A stretch of DNA of 40,960 nt from Clostridia bacterium (GCA_017438525.1 JAFRVI010000001.1:1-40960), one strand, 5' to 3'. Shown: positions 26,445 to 34,909, counted from the first letter of the stretch. Notes: a model not told the origin generated them from the sequence alone. Translations and numbers: made by a program.

Positions 26445-27509
26445 ATGAATACCTACAAGAGATTTGCTGAGCGTATCAAAGGGCAGGTAGACGCCGTAGT
26501 AGCGTTCTCGCCGATAAACCGCCGCTGGCTGACCGATTTCAAATCCACTGCCGGCTACGTTGTCGTAACGCCCGAGCGCTGCTTCCTGGGCGTTGATTTC
26601 CGCTATATCGAGGCCGCGAAAAAAGCCGGAGAAGCGGCCGGCATAGACGTGTTTATGTATGATAAGCAGCTTGAAAGTCTGGCTAAGCTGCTTGACGAGC
26701 TGAACGTCAGTACCGTCGGCTACGAAGAAGAATTCATGACCGTCGCGCAGTTCAAAAACTTTAAGGCCGCGCTCGGTAAATACAGATACGTCGGCGTTTC
26801 GGCGCTCTTCACGCAGGAGCGCTCGGTAAAGGAGCCGTTTGAGGTCGAGCGTATGGCGAAGGCACAGGAGATAACCGACAAAGCGTTCATGCACGCGCTT
26901 TCCATCATTCGCACAGGAATGACCGAAAGGCAGCTCCGCAACGAGATTGACTCTTTCTTCATCAATAACGGCGCGGACGGAAACGCGTTTGAATCCATCG
27001 TGCTTTCCGGCGAGAATACCTCCCGCCCGCACGGAGTTCCCGGCGACAGAGAGTTTCGCACCGGCGACCTTATACTCATGGATACAGGCAGTATGTTCGA
27101 CGGTTACTGCTCCGATATGACGCGCACCGTCGCGCTCGGATACATAAAGGACGAAGCCGTGGAGGCCTACAACGCCGTCCTCGCGGCGCAGGAAGTCGCG
27201 CTGAACGCCATAAAAGCCGGTGAAAAAGCCGCCATGATGGACAAGGCGGCTCGCGACGTATTGGCTTCTTACGGCTGGGCGAAGGAATTCGGCCATTCGC
27301 TCGGGCACGGCGTGGGACTTGAAATACACGAGAGTCCCTACCAGAGCACCGTATCTAAGGATATTCTGAAGGCCGGTCACGTGGTGACCGTAGAGCCGGG
27401 CGTGTATTTTGAGGGCAAATTCGGCATACGCATCGAGGATATGGTGCTCGTGACCGAAACGGGACTTCGCAACTTCACCGGTTCCAAAAAGCAGCTTATC
27501 GTTGTCTGA
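26445..27509 (+). CDS. M24B aminopeptidase P family (Xaa-Pro peptidase)
   Basis: The enzyme removes the N-terminal residue next to proline, using two metal ions. The 354-residue product has a creatinase-like N domain (1-125) and the pita-bread catalytic domain with the five ligands in place: Asp213 and Asp224 (LMDTGSMFDGYCSDMTRT), His288 (GHSLGHGVGLEIHE), Glu317 (VEPGVYF) and Glu331 (GIRIEDMVLVTE). AGGGGGAAAG precedes the ATG. The 3' end overlaps the convergent pseudouridine synthase gene by 14 bases with no terminator between. Confidence 0.95.
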   Translation: MNTYKRFAERIKGQVDAVVAFSPINRRWLTDFKSTAGYVVVTPERCFLGVDFRYIEAAKKAGEAAGIDVFMYDKQLESLAKLLDELNVSTVGYEEEFMTVAQFKNFKAALGKYRYVGVSALFTQERSVKEPFEVERMAKAQEITDKAFMHALSIIRTGMTERQLRNEIDSFFINNGADGNAFESIVLSGENTSRPHGVPGDREFRTGDLILMDTGSMFDGYCSDMTRTVALGYIKDEAVEAYNAVLAAQEVALNAIKAGEKAAMMDKAARDVLASYGWAKEFGHSLGHGVGLEIHESPYQSTVSKDILKAGHVVTVEPGVYFEGKFGIRIEDMVLVTETGLRNFTGSKKQLIVV

Positions 27510-28443
27510 CGTCTCCGACGAAGTCGGGGTCGGGAACGGAGAAGGTCTTGCCGTCGAGGTAGTCGAGCGCCTCGCCTTCGCCGCCGAAATCGAAGGTGAC
27601 GGAGGCGGCGCAGAGCGCCTGCCAGCGTCTTCCGCTTTTGCGGTAAAGCGCGTTGCTGCCGTACTTTCCGTCGCCGACGAGCGGATGCCCGATATGTGCC
27701 ATATGCGCGCGTATCTGGTGCGTGCGTCCGGTCAGCAGATCGACTGAGAGCAGGGAAATATCGCCGTCCGTCTTTAAAACTTCATATTTCGTTATCATGG
27801 TCAAAGCGCCCTTTGCCGGCTCGTCCGTAACGAAGGAGCGCTTTTTCTCTTCATCCTTGCGGATAAAGGCCTTGAGAGTTGCGCTTCTCGGCTCGGGAAC
27901 GCCGTGGACGAGGCAGAGATAACGCTTTTTCACGCGCCTGTCCGCGATCATCTTGTTCATTATACGCAGCGCCTCGGCGTTTTTAGCGACGATGACGATG
28001 CCGCAGGTGTTCCTGTCTATGCGGTTGCAGAGCGCGGGAATAAATGAGTTTTCTGCTTCGGGCGAGTATTCGCCGCTGTCGGCAAGCATCTTTATCACGC
28101 GCGCGATGAGCGTATCGGGATCGCCGCTTTCGTCGTCATGTACCGATAGTCCTACCGGCTTGTTTACGAGCATGATGTTCTCGTCTTGATAAACGACGTC
28201 TACGGGCGGGAGGTCGGCAACGGCGCGCACCTTTTTCGTCAAAACGTCGTCATTGAGATAAACCGTAACCGTATCGCCTTCGGCGAGGCGGTCGGACGGT
28301 TCGCAGCGTTTCCCGTTCAGCTTTATATGCTTCGTGCGGACGGCGCGGTAGAGCATCGACTGCGGCATAAAAGGGAACGCCTTGCTTATGAACTTGTCAA
28401 GACGCTGTCCCGCGTCGTTTTTGCCGATAACGAGCTCTTTCAT
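27496..28443 (-). CDS. RluA-family rRNA pseudouridine synthase with S4 domain
   Basis: The 315-residue product has an N-terminal S4 RNA-binding domain (about 12-65: RLDKFISKAFPFMPQS...KLNGKR) and a RluA/RluD catalytic domain. Catalytic Asp143 lies in LCNRIDRNTCGIVIVAKN, and the closing motif is LLTGRTHQIRAHMAHIGHPLVGDGKYG. It isomerises uridine to pseudouridine in 23S rRNA; RluC and RluD types cannot be told apart here. GGAGG precedes the ATG. It is convergent with the M24 peptidase and divergent from radC. Confidence 0.94.
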   Translation of the reverse strand: MKELVIGKNDAGQRLDKFISKAFPFMPQSMLYRAVRTKHIKLNGKRCEPSDRLAEGDTVTVYLNDDVLTKKVRAVADLPPVDVVYQDENIMLVNKPVGLSVHDDESGDPDTLIARVIKMLADSGEYSPEAENSFIPALCNRIDRNTCGIVIVAKNAEALRIMNKMIADRRVKKRYLCLVHGVPEPRSATLKAFIRKDEEKKRSFVTDEPAKGALTMITKYEVLKTDGDISLLSVDLLTGRTHQIRAHMAHIGHPLVGDGKYGSNALYRKSGRRWQALCAASVTFDFGGEGEALDYLDGKTFSVPDPDFVGDVRQR

Positions 28444-28525
28444 GCTGCCTCCGATCGTACAAGCGCCGTCAGGTGTTTTTAACGATAAAATATTATCACA
28501 TTTTAGGCGAAAATGAAAGTATTAT

Positions 28526-28553
28526 TTGCATTTTTGCGGTTTTGTTGTATAAT
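28526..28553 (+). promoter_or_regulatory. Probable promoter of radC
   Basis: TTGCAT at 28526-28531 and perfect TATAAT at 28548-28553 with 16 bases between. It rules out the more upstream in-frame ATG at 28513 as the main start. The start site would be only about 10 bases before the chosen ATG at 28570. Confidence 0.6.
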
Positions 28554-28569
28554 GGAAGCGGTGATTCTA

Positions 28570-29277
28570 ATGCCGAAAGATAAAAACATACATTCCGGCC
28601 ACAGAGACAGAGTGAGAGAACGCTTTTGCGAAACGGGACTCGACTCCTTTGCAGACCACAACGTCCTTGAGCTCGTGCTTTTCTACTCAGTGCCGCGCAG
28701 GGATACAAATGAGCTCGCGCACCGTCTCATTAAGCATTTCGGCTCACTTCCAGCAGTATTTGAGGCGAGCGTAGAACGGCTTATGGAGGTGCCCGGGATC
28801 TCCTATAATTCCGCGGTGCTGATACGCCTTTTCACCGAAGTCGGTAAAAGGTATGCTATGTCCAAACAGAAAAAAGGCGTTGTTCTGGACGATATGGAGA
28901 CGGCCGCGAATTACGTATCCGGTCTGTTTATAGGAGACAGCGTCGAGTCGTTTTACATAATCTGCCTCGACGGACGAAACAAGGTGATCTGCTGCGAAAA
29001 GCACTCATCCGGAACGGCTACAAACTCGAACGTTACCATTCCGTTCGTAATAGACAGCGTCACGAAGCATAAGGCGCGCAGCGTTATACTTGCGCACAAT
29101 CATCCGGCGTCATACGCGCGACCGTCTTATGAAGACGTGGATATAACGAGGAGGATAAAACGTCTGCTCGACGAGATGCACATACATCTTATTGATCACA
29201 TTATTGTGGGATACGATGGCAAATGCGTGTCAATGAGTGCTTCCAGAATGATGAGCGAGGATTATGGGGTTAACTGA
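28570..29277 (+). CDS. radC: RadC/MPN (JAMM) domain protein
   Basis: The 235-residue product has an N-terminal helix-hairpin-helix part (LELVLFYSVPRRDTNELAHRL, VPGISYNSAVLIRLFTE). The C-terminal JAMM metal-protease fold has HNHP (His176, His178) and the acidic Asp189 in PSYEDVDITRRI. RadC was linked to DNA repair historically, but this role is disputed and the family's activity is unknown. The usual HNHPSG is HNHPAS here. ATG at 28570 (MPKDKNIHSGHR) was chosen by family length and the promoter; ATGs at 28513 and 28552 are in frame. Its stop overlaps the next start (TGATG). Confidence 0.92.
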   Translation: MPKDKNIHSGHRDRVRERFCETGLDSFADHNVLELVLFYSVPRRDTNELAHRLIKHFGSLPAVFEASVERLMEVPGISYNSAVLIRLFTEVGKRYAMSKQKKGVVLDDMETAANYVSGLFIGDSVESFYIICLDGRNKVICCEKHSSGTATNSNVTIPFVIDSVTKHKARSVILAHNHPASYARPSYEDVDITRRIKRLLDEMHIHLIDHIIVGYDGKCVSMSASRMMSEDYGVN

Positions 29278-29939
29278 TGACTGAACTGCTGAGGATCCAA
29301 AAAATATTTCGAAGACTGAAGCTGCTTTTCGTTTTCTTCGCGGTGATCTGCTTTGTTCTGGCGCTGCTTGCCGCGTCGGCGGCGGTGATGTGGGGTATAA
29401 AGGGCGAAGCTTATATAGCCAACGGCGGCGGCTTTCTGTCGCGCATCGCGGAGGCGCTCGATTTCGGGGGCGGTGGCGTTACGCTCGGTCTGTTCATTAT
29501 GGACGCGATATCTTTCTTCGCGATCGGTGTGCTGCTCGTCGCGACAGTGCGCTGCCTTCGCGCGGAGCTGAAGGAAGGCACTCCTTTTTCCGAAAAGGGA
29601 GCGGGCAGAACGAAGGCGCTCGGCCTTCTGTATTTCTTCGTTTCGCTCGCCACGGAAATGGCGGCGGTGATACTGCGCGAGTCGTTTTCGGTCGCGCAGG
29701 CGGAGAGCATAGGGATCGTCGGCGGAATGGCGACTGGCGTAACTCTGATGATAATGAGCTCGGTGATGCGTTACGGAACTCGCCTCCAGGACATGATAAT
29801 GCTGAAGGACGTGCCTCCGCCGGAGTCGCACGAGATGGAGTATCCGCCGTTTGACGAAACGGAAACCGAACCGGTCGAAGGAACCGCGGCGGCGGAGTCG
29901 GAAGTCGCGGAAAACGAAAAACCGCATGAAGCCGAATAA
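29277..29939 (+). CDS. Four-helix membrane protein, function unknown (DUF2975-like layout)
   Basis: The 220-residue product has four predicted membrane helices (about 14-41, 66-92, 111-133 and 144-165), a loop LKEGTPFSEKGAGRTKALG between the second and third, and an acidic cytoplasmic tail rich in Glu and Pro. The GTPFSEKG-type loop resembles DUF2975 proteins, but this is a weak match by eye. The ATG overlaps the radC stop, so the two are translationally coupled. A bidirectional terminator follows. Confidence 0.7.
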   Translation: MTELLRIQKIFRRLKLLFVFFAVICFVLALLAASAAVMWGIKGEAYIANGGGFLSRIAEALDFGGGGVTLGLFIMDAISFFAIGVLLVATVRCLRAELKEGTPFSEKGAGRTKALGLLYFFVSLATEMAAVILRESFSVAQAESIGIVGGMATGVTLMIMSSVMRYGTRLQDMIMLKDVPPPESHEMEYPPFDETETEPVEGTAAAESEVAENEKPHEAE

Positions 29940-29944
29940 ACGCG

Positions 29945-29970
29945 AAAGGCAAGCCGAACGGCTTGCCTTT
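29945..29970. terminator. Bidirectional terminator between convergent genes
   Basis: AAAGGCAAGCC (29945-29955) and GGCTTGCCTTT (29960-29970) form a perfect 11-bp stem with a GAAC loop, A-rich on one side and T on the other. It serves the membrane protein gene and the convergent radical SAM gene. Confidence 0.88.
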
Positions 29971-29999
29971 ACTATTGTATACGCAAATTCCGCGAATCG

Positions 30000-30938
30000 T
30001 CACCCGCGATATCCGGCTCCTTGAAACGTCCCTCTGCGGCGGAATTCCGCGTCGATCGCGTTGAGGACCTCGCGCTTTCTGCGGCTCCAGCGCGGCGCGA
30101 TCAGGTCTTCGCCCTTGCCGTCGCCGGTGACGCGCTCGAACACCGTTTCCGGCGGGAACAGCTCAATCTGGCTGACGACGGTCGAAACGTACTCCTCCTT
30201 CGTCATCGCCTCGAAAGCGCCGCCTGCGTAAAACTCCGCAAGCGGAGTGCCTTTCAGAACGTGGAGCAGGTGTATCTTCATAAAGTCGGGCTTCATCGCG
30301 GCGAGAACGGATGCGGTTTTCAGCATATCCTCGCGTGTTTCGCCGGGCAGGCCATTTATAACGTGGACGCATACGGGGATCCCGCGCGCACGCAGTTTTT
30401 CAAATCCGCTTGTGAATTCCGCGAAGCCGTGCCCGCGTCCGAGTTTCAGCGCGACGCCGTCGTTGACCGTCTGCAGACCGAGCTCGACGGTGAGAAACGT
30501 GCGCCGCGAAATCTCCGCGAGCGCGTCGCAGACGTCGTCGGGCAGGCAGTCCGGCCGCGTCGCGACCGCGAGTCCGACCGCGCCGGGAAAGTTCAACGCC
30601 TCGTCCCAGAGCGCGAGCAGACGCGGCAGGGGCGCGTAAGTGCAGCTCCCGGCCTGAAAATAGGGGATAAAGGCGTCGACCTCCCACTTTGCACGCATGA
30701 CCTCGCGCTGCGTTTCGAGCTGGCGCGTGACGCTGCCGGAGGCGCAGAAGTCGCCGCTTCCGCTGCCGGAGCAGAAGGCGCAGCCGCCCGTTCCCTTCGT
30801 CCCGTCGCGGTTGGGGCAGGTGAAGCCGCCGTCGACGGAAAGCTTCGCGGCCTTGCGCCCGAAGCGGTTCCGCAGGTAGTAATCGTACGTGTGATAGCGT
30901 TTCCCGTTATCGCTGAAGATGAATTCCCGGCTGTCCAC
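30000..30938 (-). CDS. Radical SAM protein of the YhcC/TIGR01212 family
   Basis: The 312-residue product shows the family's unusual cluster spacing CPNRDGTKGTGGCAFC (Cys41, Cys53, Cys56; C-x11-C-x2-C), preceded by KAAKLSVDGGFT. It also contains YFQAGSCTYAP, VATRPDCLPDDV, ELGLQTVNDGVALKLGRGH and HVINGLPGETREDM. The substrate is unknown; relatives sit near Elp3-like enzymes. The GTG start has a strong AAAGGAGG ribosome site. It is transcribed divergently from psuK. Confidence 0.9.
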   Translation of the reverse strand: MDSREFIFSDNGKRYHTYDYYLRNRFGRKAAKLSVDGGFTCPNRDGTKGTGGCAFCSGSGSGDFCASGSVTRQLETQREVMRAKWEVDAFIPYFQAGSCTYAPLPRLLALWDEALNFPGAVGLAVATRPDCLPDDVCDALAEISRRTFLTVELGLQTVNDGVALKLGRGHGFAEFTSGFEKLRARGIPVCVHVINGLPGETREDMLKTASVLAAMKPDFMKIHLLHVLKGTPLAEFYAGGAFEAMTKEEYVSTVVSQIELFPPETVFERVTGDGKGEDLIAPRWSRRKREVLNAIDAEFRRRGTFQGAGYRG

Positions 30939-30967
30939 GGCGCGCCTCCTTTCGCGTTTATATCTGA

Positions 30968-30996
30968 ATTATACCACTGTTTCGCCGCCGGCGCAA
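30968..30996 (-). promoter_or_regulatory. Promoter of the YhcC-type gene
   Basis: On the minus strand TTGCGC (30991-30996) and TATAAT (30968-30973) are 17 bases apart. It lies back-to-back with the psuK promoter, 14 bases between the -35 boxes. Confidence 0.65.
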
Positions 30997-31010
30997 CGCC
31001 GAATCGTCGG

Positions 31011-31039
31011 TTGACATGATCGCGCGGCGGTGTTATAAT
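31011..31039 (+). promoter_or_regulatory. Consensus sigma-A promoter of psuK-psuG
   Basis: TTGACA at 31011-31016, 17 bases, then TATAAT at 31034-31039. The predicted start site (about 31046) is directly before the GGGAG ribosome site, leaving a leader of only about 14 bases. Confidence 0.9.
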
Positions 31040-31059
31040 AGCGGCAGGGAGTGTTTGAA

Positions 31060-31971
31060 ATGAGAGTATCGGTGATCGGCGCATCGAATATTGATATTTC
31101 CGGCCGTTCCGCGTCGCGCTTCGCGCCGCGGGACTCGAATCCGGGCGCGGTGACGAAATCGCTCGGCGGCGTCGGCAGGAATATTTCGCATAACCTGCGT
31201 CTGCTCGGCGCGGACGTATCGTTCTTCACCGCCATCGGCGGCGACGAATACGCCGAAACGATCGCGAAGGACTGCGCGATGCTGGAAATCGACCTTTCTC
31301 ACGCGCTTTACCGCCCCGACCTGCGCAGCTCGATATACCTATGCATAAACGACGAAAAAGGCGAGCTCGTCGCGGGTATCGCGGATATGGACATCTGCGA
31401 AGCGGTGACCGTCGAATACCTGAAGCGCGAGCTGGAGCATATAAACGACGCGGACGCGGTCGTTTTCGATACTAACCTCACGGAAGAGTCGATGGAGTAT
31501 CTGATGAAAAACTCCGCGGGGCCGACCTTCGTCGACTGCGTATCCGGCAAGAAGACCGAAAAGCTGAAGCGCGCGCTTGAGCGCGGCGGCTGCCGGCTTT
31601 TCACGCTGAAAGCGAACAGGACCGAAGCCGGCGTGCTCGCCGGCGGCGAGATCGCGGACGAAGCGGACGCGAAAGAAGCGGCGATGCGGCTGCGTTCCTT
31701 CGGCGCGGAACGCGTGTATATCACGCTCGGCGCGGACGGCGTCTGCTGCGCGGACGGAAGCGGAGCGTTCGTGCTTCCCGCCGCTCGCGCTTCCGTGGTC
31801 AACGCTTCCGGCGCGGGCGACGCCTTCATCGCTGCGATTGTCTACGCCTCCGGCAAGGGCGCGGACCTGCGCGCTTCCGCGGAATGCGGCCTGCGCGCCG
31901 CGAAGCTCACGCTTGAGAGCCCGTCCGCCGTCAGCGCCGCGATGTCCGCAAAGGAATTGAAGCTGAAATAA
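31060..31971 (+). CDS. psuK: Pseudouridine kinase, PfkB family
   Basis: The 303-residue product is a ribokinase-like enzyme: SLGGVGRNISHNLRLLGADV near the N terminus, FFTAIGGDEYAETI, and the C-terminal signature with the catalytic Asp, VNASGAGDAFIAAIVYASG. The direct neighbour is a pseudouridine-5'-phosphate glycosidase, so the substrate is very likely pseudouridine rather than a sugar. ATG at 31060 (MRVSVIGASNIDISG) with GGGAG 8 bases upstream was preferred over the GTG at 31051, which overlaps the ribosome site. psuG follows after 18 bases. Confidence 0.92.
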   Translation: MRVSVIGASNIDISGRSASRFAPRDSNPGAVTKSLGGVGRNISHNLRLLGADVSFFTAIGGDEYAETIAKDCAMLEIDLSHALYRPDLRSSIYLCINDEKGELVAGIADMDICEAVTVEYLKRELEHINDADAVVFDTNLTEESMEYLMKNSAGPTFVDCVSGKKTEKLKRALERGGCRLFTLKANRTEAGVLAGGEIADEADAKEAAMRLRSFGAERVYITLGADGVCCADGSGAFVLPAARASVVNASGAGDAFIAAIVYASGKGADLRASAECGLRAAKLTLESPSAVSAAMSAKELKLK

Positions 31972-31989
31972 CAAACGGAGGTAGTTCCC

Positions 31990-32904
31990 ATGAATAAATA
32001 TCTCGATATCTCGCCCGAAGTTAAGGCGGCGCTCGACGCTGGCAAGCCCGTCGTCGCCCTCGAATCCACTATAATATCGCACGGTATGCCGTATCCGCAG
32101 AACGTTGAAACGGCGCTTACCGTCGAGAAGACGATCCGCGACAACGGCGCCGTGCCCGCGACGATAGCGGTGATCGGCGGACGGCTGAAGGCGGGGCTTT
32201 CTCCCGAAGAGATAGAATACCTCGGCAAGACCGGCGCGGGAGTAACGAAGGCGTCCCGCCGCGACCTGCCCGTGCTCGTTGCGAAGGGCGCGGACGGCGC
32301 GACCACCGTCGCTACGACGATGATAATCGCGGCGATGGCGGGGATAAAAGTCTTCGCCACCGGCGGCGTCGGAGGCGTACACAGGGGCGCGGAAACGACG
32401 ATGGATATTTCCGCCGACCTTGAGGAACTCGCGGGAACGCCCGTCATGGTCGTATGCGCGGGCGCGAAATCCATTCTCGACCTCGGCCTTACGCTCGAAT
32501 ACCTCGAGACGAAGGGCGTGCCCGTCATCGGCTACGGCACTGACGAACTGCCCGCGTTCTATACGCGCAAGAGCGGCTTCGGCGTGGACTACCGCCTCGA
32601 TACGCCGGCGGAGCTCGCCGCGGCGTTCAAGGCGAAGCTGGATATGGGGCTTCGCGGGGGAATGCTCGTCACCAACCCGATACCCGAGGAATACTCGATG
32701 GATCCCGACTGCATCAACGGCGCGATAGACGAAGCGGTGAAGGAAGCGGAAGCCCTCGGCATACACGGCAAAGCGACGACGCCGTTCCTGCTCGCGAAGA
32801 TAAAGGACATCACCGGCGGCGACAGTCTGGAAGCGAACATCAAGCTCGTGCTGAACAACGCCGCACTCGCCGCGAAGACCGCCTCCGAGCTCGCGAAGCT
32901 GTAG
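31990..32904 (+). CDS. psuG: Pseudouridine-5'-phosphate glycosidase
   Basis: PsuG cleaves the C-glycosidic bond of pseudouridine 5'-phosphate to uracil and ribose 5-phosphate. The 304-residue product has VVALESTIISHGMPYPQN (Glu25), TGAGVTKASRRDLP, ATGGVGGVHRGAETTMDISADL (Asp139) and VCAGAKSILD with Lys160, matching the catalytic Glu, Asp and covalent Lys of the characterised E. coli enzyme. GGAGG precedes the ATG. With psuK it forms a complete two-gene pathway for recycling pseudouridine. Confidence 0.97.
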   Translation: MNKYLDISPEVKAALDAGKPVVALESTIISHGMPYPQNVETALTVEKTIRDNGAVPATIAVIGGRLKAGLSPEEIEYLGKTGAGVTKASRRDLPVLVAKGADGATTVATTMIIAAMAGIKVFATGGVGGVHRGAETTMDISADLEELAGTPVMVVCAGAKSILDLGLTLEYLETKGVPVIGYGTDELPAFYTRKSGFGVDYRLDTPAELAAAFKAKLDMGLRGGMLVTNPIPEEYSMDPDCINGAIDEAVKEAEALGIHGKATTPFLLAKIKDITGGDSLEANIKLVLNNAALAAKTASELAKL

Positions 32905-32949
32905 CGGAGCGGGGGAGCGAAGCCGATTAAACAAAAACGAAAACAAAAC

Positions 32950-32986
32950 ACAAGCGCCCTTGGCGTACCTGCGATAAAGCAGGTTT
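32950..32986 (+). repeat. Intergenic repeat, copy A
   Basis: ACAAGCG (32950-32956) and ATAAAGCAGGTTT (32974-32986) recur in the same order and nearly the same spacing, inverted, at 35091-35128. The sequence between (CC..GG..GT.CCT) is also partly conserved. The two copies flank the XRE regulator pair. Confidence 0.6.
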
Positions 32987-33000
32987 ATAAGCCAAACAAA

Positions 33001-33042
33001 ACCACCGCCGAAAGCGACCAAACGGTTACTCTCGGCGGTGGT
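33001..33042 (-). terminator. Terminator of the XRE operon (minus strand)
   Basis: ACCACCGCCGA (33001-33011) pairs perfectly with TCGGCGGTGGT (33032-33042). On the minus strand it is followed by TTTTGTTT and starts 3 bases after the stop of the downstream XRE gene. It may also stop psuG transcription from the other side. Confidence 0.85.
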
Positions 33043-33045
33043 TCA

Positions 33046-33873
33046 TTATTCTTTAATAAACGGCGTATTTCTGATATGTGATTGTAGGCTGTATGCTCCC
33101 TTATAGCCAATCTCTCTTGTCATCAACAATACGGCAAGCAATTTGTGGCTCGGTCGAGAATAATACAGAACACATTTTTTACCGTTAATTGTAAGCTCCT
33201 GTTTCCATATTAGCTTTAGCGTCAACAGATCATCTATTACCGCATTGATTTGATCACTTGCAATTTCGCAATCTCGCTCAAGCACTGCGCTCTCAAAAAC
33301 ATAATTCTCCGTTTTATGATACAAATAGATCAAAGCGTTCATTGTATCCGTATGCGACAGTGCAGCAAAGATTTTTTGCAGGTCGTCCTTATCATTCAGA
33401 AAATGTCCGTACCCCTCTGTCGGTTGTGGAAATACCGAGAAGAAAGGTTCTATTCCATTAGAAACGATTGTAAATCCGTTATCGTCAAGAATATAGGATG
33501 CGTTTTTCTGATTTTTGATTTCGTTGGGATCATACTTCTTTTCGATTTCCATACGACAGTTAAACAAACCGCGCTCGATCTGCCAACCGATATCACGCGC
33601 AACGTTAAAACGCTCATTTGCTTCTGTTGCATGAATCAATTTCACGATTTTGGACGAAATATCTGCCATTGTAACCGATTCATTCCCGAAAAGCTCGTCA
33701 AGAGATACCTCAAGCTCGTTGGCAAGTGGCACAAGAAGTGCTCCGTCTGGATAGGTTTCGCTCGTTTCCCACTTGGATACTGCTTGCGCAGATACGCCGA
33801 GCTTTGTAGCGAGCTGTTCTTGTGTCATATCCTTTTCAAGACGCAATCTTTTGATATTAGCTGATAAACTCAT
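33046..33873 (-). CDS. XRE-family transcriptional regulator with C-terminal winged-helix-like half (second gene of pair)
   Basis: The 275-residue product starts with a helix-turn-helix of the Cro/C1 type (IKRLRLEKDMTQEQLATKLGVSAQAVSKWE, residues 8-37). The rest resembles the neighbouring XRE protein: LQKIFAALS...ALIYLYHKT, then a segment like a short ArsR-type winged helix and a YYSRPSHKLLAVLLM strand. The ribosome site GGAGG lies inside the last codons of the upstream gene, so translation is coupled. GC content is clearly lower than in neighbouring operons, suggesting recent acquisition. The target is unknown. Confidence 0.85.
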   Translation of the reverse strand: MSLSANIKRLRLEKDMTQEQLATKLGVSAQAVSKWETSETYPDGALLVPLANELEVSLDELFGNESVTMADISSKIVKLIHATEANERFNVARDIGWQIERGLFNCRMEIEKKYDPNEIKNQKNASYILDDNGFTIVSNGIEPFFSVFPQPTEGYGHFLNDKDDLQKIFAALSHTDTMNALIYLYHKTENYVFESAVLERDCEIASDQINAVIDDLLTLKLIWKQELTINGKKCVLYYSRPSHKLLAVLLMTREIGYKGAYSLQSHIRNTPFIKE

Positions 33874-33875
33874 AG

Positions 33876-34739
33876 TTATTTACCTCCGATCATTTTGCAT
33901 CTTCCGTTGAAGTTGTATTCGTAGGACTCTCTACCGCACATTCTTTCAAATGCCAAGGAAATTAAGGAGAGAACAAGACCGTCTCCGTGGCATTCATACA
34001 CTCTCACATCTCCTTCGGCAAGATGCGCTGTTACCCAATGGCATGCTCCTACAGAACAGAATTCATCGAGAATTTCGGAAACTCGTTCTTCCTTTACGCC
34101 CGTATTCTTTGCAATATAGTCTGCCGTGAAACTTTCAGAGCATGCGGTGGAATGAACATAATAAAGAACGGGCAAAGCATCTTCACTCGACAAGAACTTG
34201 AAGATTTTAACGATTTCTTTTTGCTTATTCGAATTGTTCATCCATGCAAAATCAGCTTTGTTGCGGAGCATCATTACCGCCACGTTTGCATTTTCGGAGC
34301 TTGCTACGAACTCAAAAAACTCATGAAGCGATATGTTAGAACGATAAAAATGCGATATCTCAGGCGGAAAAACATTTTCTCTATCATATATATCATCACT
34401 ATATTGGGAAACTGTTCCATACATAGCCGGAATAAGTGCTCTTACCGCTTCAAATGCTTTTAGCACAGATTCGCGGCGATCAAGCCCTTCAAACAAAGAG
34501 CGGATTTCTTCCGTCGTGCTTTGCTTTTTATCCTCGGAAAGTCCGAGAAGCGTGTCAGTAGTGACACCATAATATTTTGCGAGTTCTATAACCGTAGGGA
34601 GATCAGGTGTCGAGGCACCATTCTCCCATTTGGACACCGTTTTATTTGAAATAGATAGGTTTTGTGCCACATCTTCTTGTGTTACTCCCTTTGATGTGCG
34701 GAGCTCCACCAATTTTTCTGCAATCTTACATTCGTACAT
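33876..34739 (-). CDS. XRE-family transcriptional regulator with C-terminal winged-helix-like half (first gene of pair)
   Basis: The 287-residue product has an N-terminal XRE helix-turn-helix (GVTQEDVAQNLSISNKTVSKWE, then DLPTVIELAKYYGVTTDTLLG). A long C-terminal region follows with IVKIFKFLSSEDALPVLYYV and a winged-helix-like part (ADYIAKNTGVKEERVSEILDEFCSVGA). It is paralogous in layout to the next gene, two bases downstream. ATG at 34739 has AGAGGTG at good distance; the GTG at 34748 would overlap that site. A near-palindrome covers its expected transcription start, suggesting autorepression. Confidence 0.85.
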   Translation of the reverse strand: MYECKIAEKLVELRTSKGVTQEDVAQNLSISNKTVSKWENGASTPDLPTVIELAKYYGVTTDTLLGLSEDKKQSTTEEIRSLFEGLDRRESVLKAFEAVRALIPAMYGTVSQYSDDIYDRENVFPPEISHFYRSNISLHEFFEFVASSENANVAVMMLRNKADFAWMNNSNKQKEIVKIFKFLSSEDALPVLYYVHSTACSESFTADYIAKNTGVKEERVSEILDEFCSVGACHWVTAHLAEGDVRVYECHGDGLVLSLISLAFERMCGRESYEYNFNGRCKMIGGK

Positions 34740-34761
34740 ATTTTTCACCTCTCGAAAAAAT

Positions 34762-34777
34762 TCAAGTTCCGGAGCTT
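34762..34777 (-). promoter_or_regulatory. Operator-like palindrome at the XRE operon start site
   Basis: CAAGTTCCGGAGCTTG is a 16-bp inverted repeat with one imperfect pair, lying immediately after the -10 box at the expected transcription start. Its position fits autorepression by the encoded XRE protein; binding is inferred. Confidence 0.5.
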
Positions 34778-34784
34778 GTGACTA

Positions 34785-34813
34785 GATTATACACGAAACC
34801 AACAGTAGAGTCA
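34785..34813 (-). promoter_or_regulatory. Promoter of the XRE regulator pair
   Basis: On the minus strand TTGACT (34808-34813) and TATAAT (34785-34790) are 17 bases apart, about 45 bases before the first XRE start codon. Confidence 0.85.
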
Positions 34814-34884
34814 ACAGAGCGATATTCTATCATTTCTCTGCTTTGGAGAATAAAACGCACAACAATCAACCAAATGTAGCAAAT

Positions 34885-34904
34885 GGCTTTTGTGTCCACA
34901 AAAG
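34885..34904. promoter_or_regulatory. Perfect 20-bp palindrome, possible operator
   Basis: GCTTTTGTGTCCACAAAAGC has two 9-bp arms around TC. It lies upstream of the XRE promoter and just before a second inverted repeat, CTTGTCA (34909-34915) with TGACAAG (34924-34930). No T-run follows, so it is more like a protein-binding site than a terminator. Confidence 0.45.
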
Positions 34905-34909
34905 CAGTG

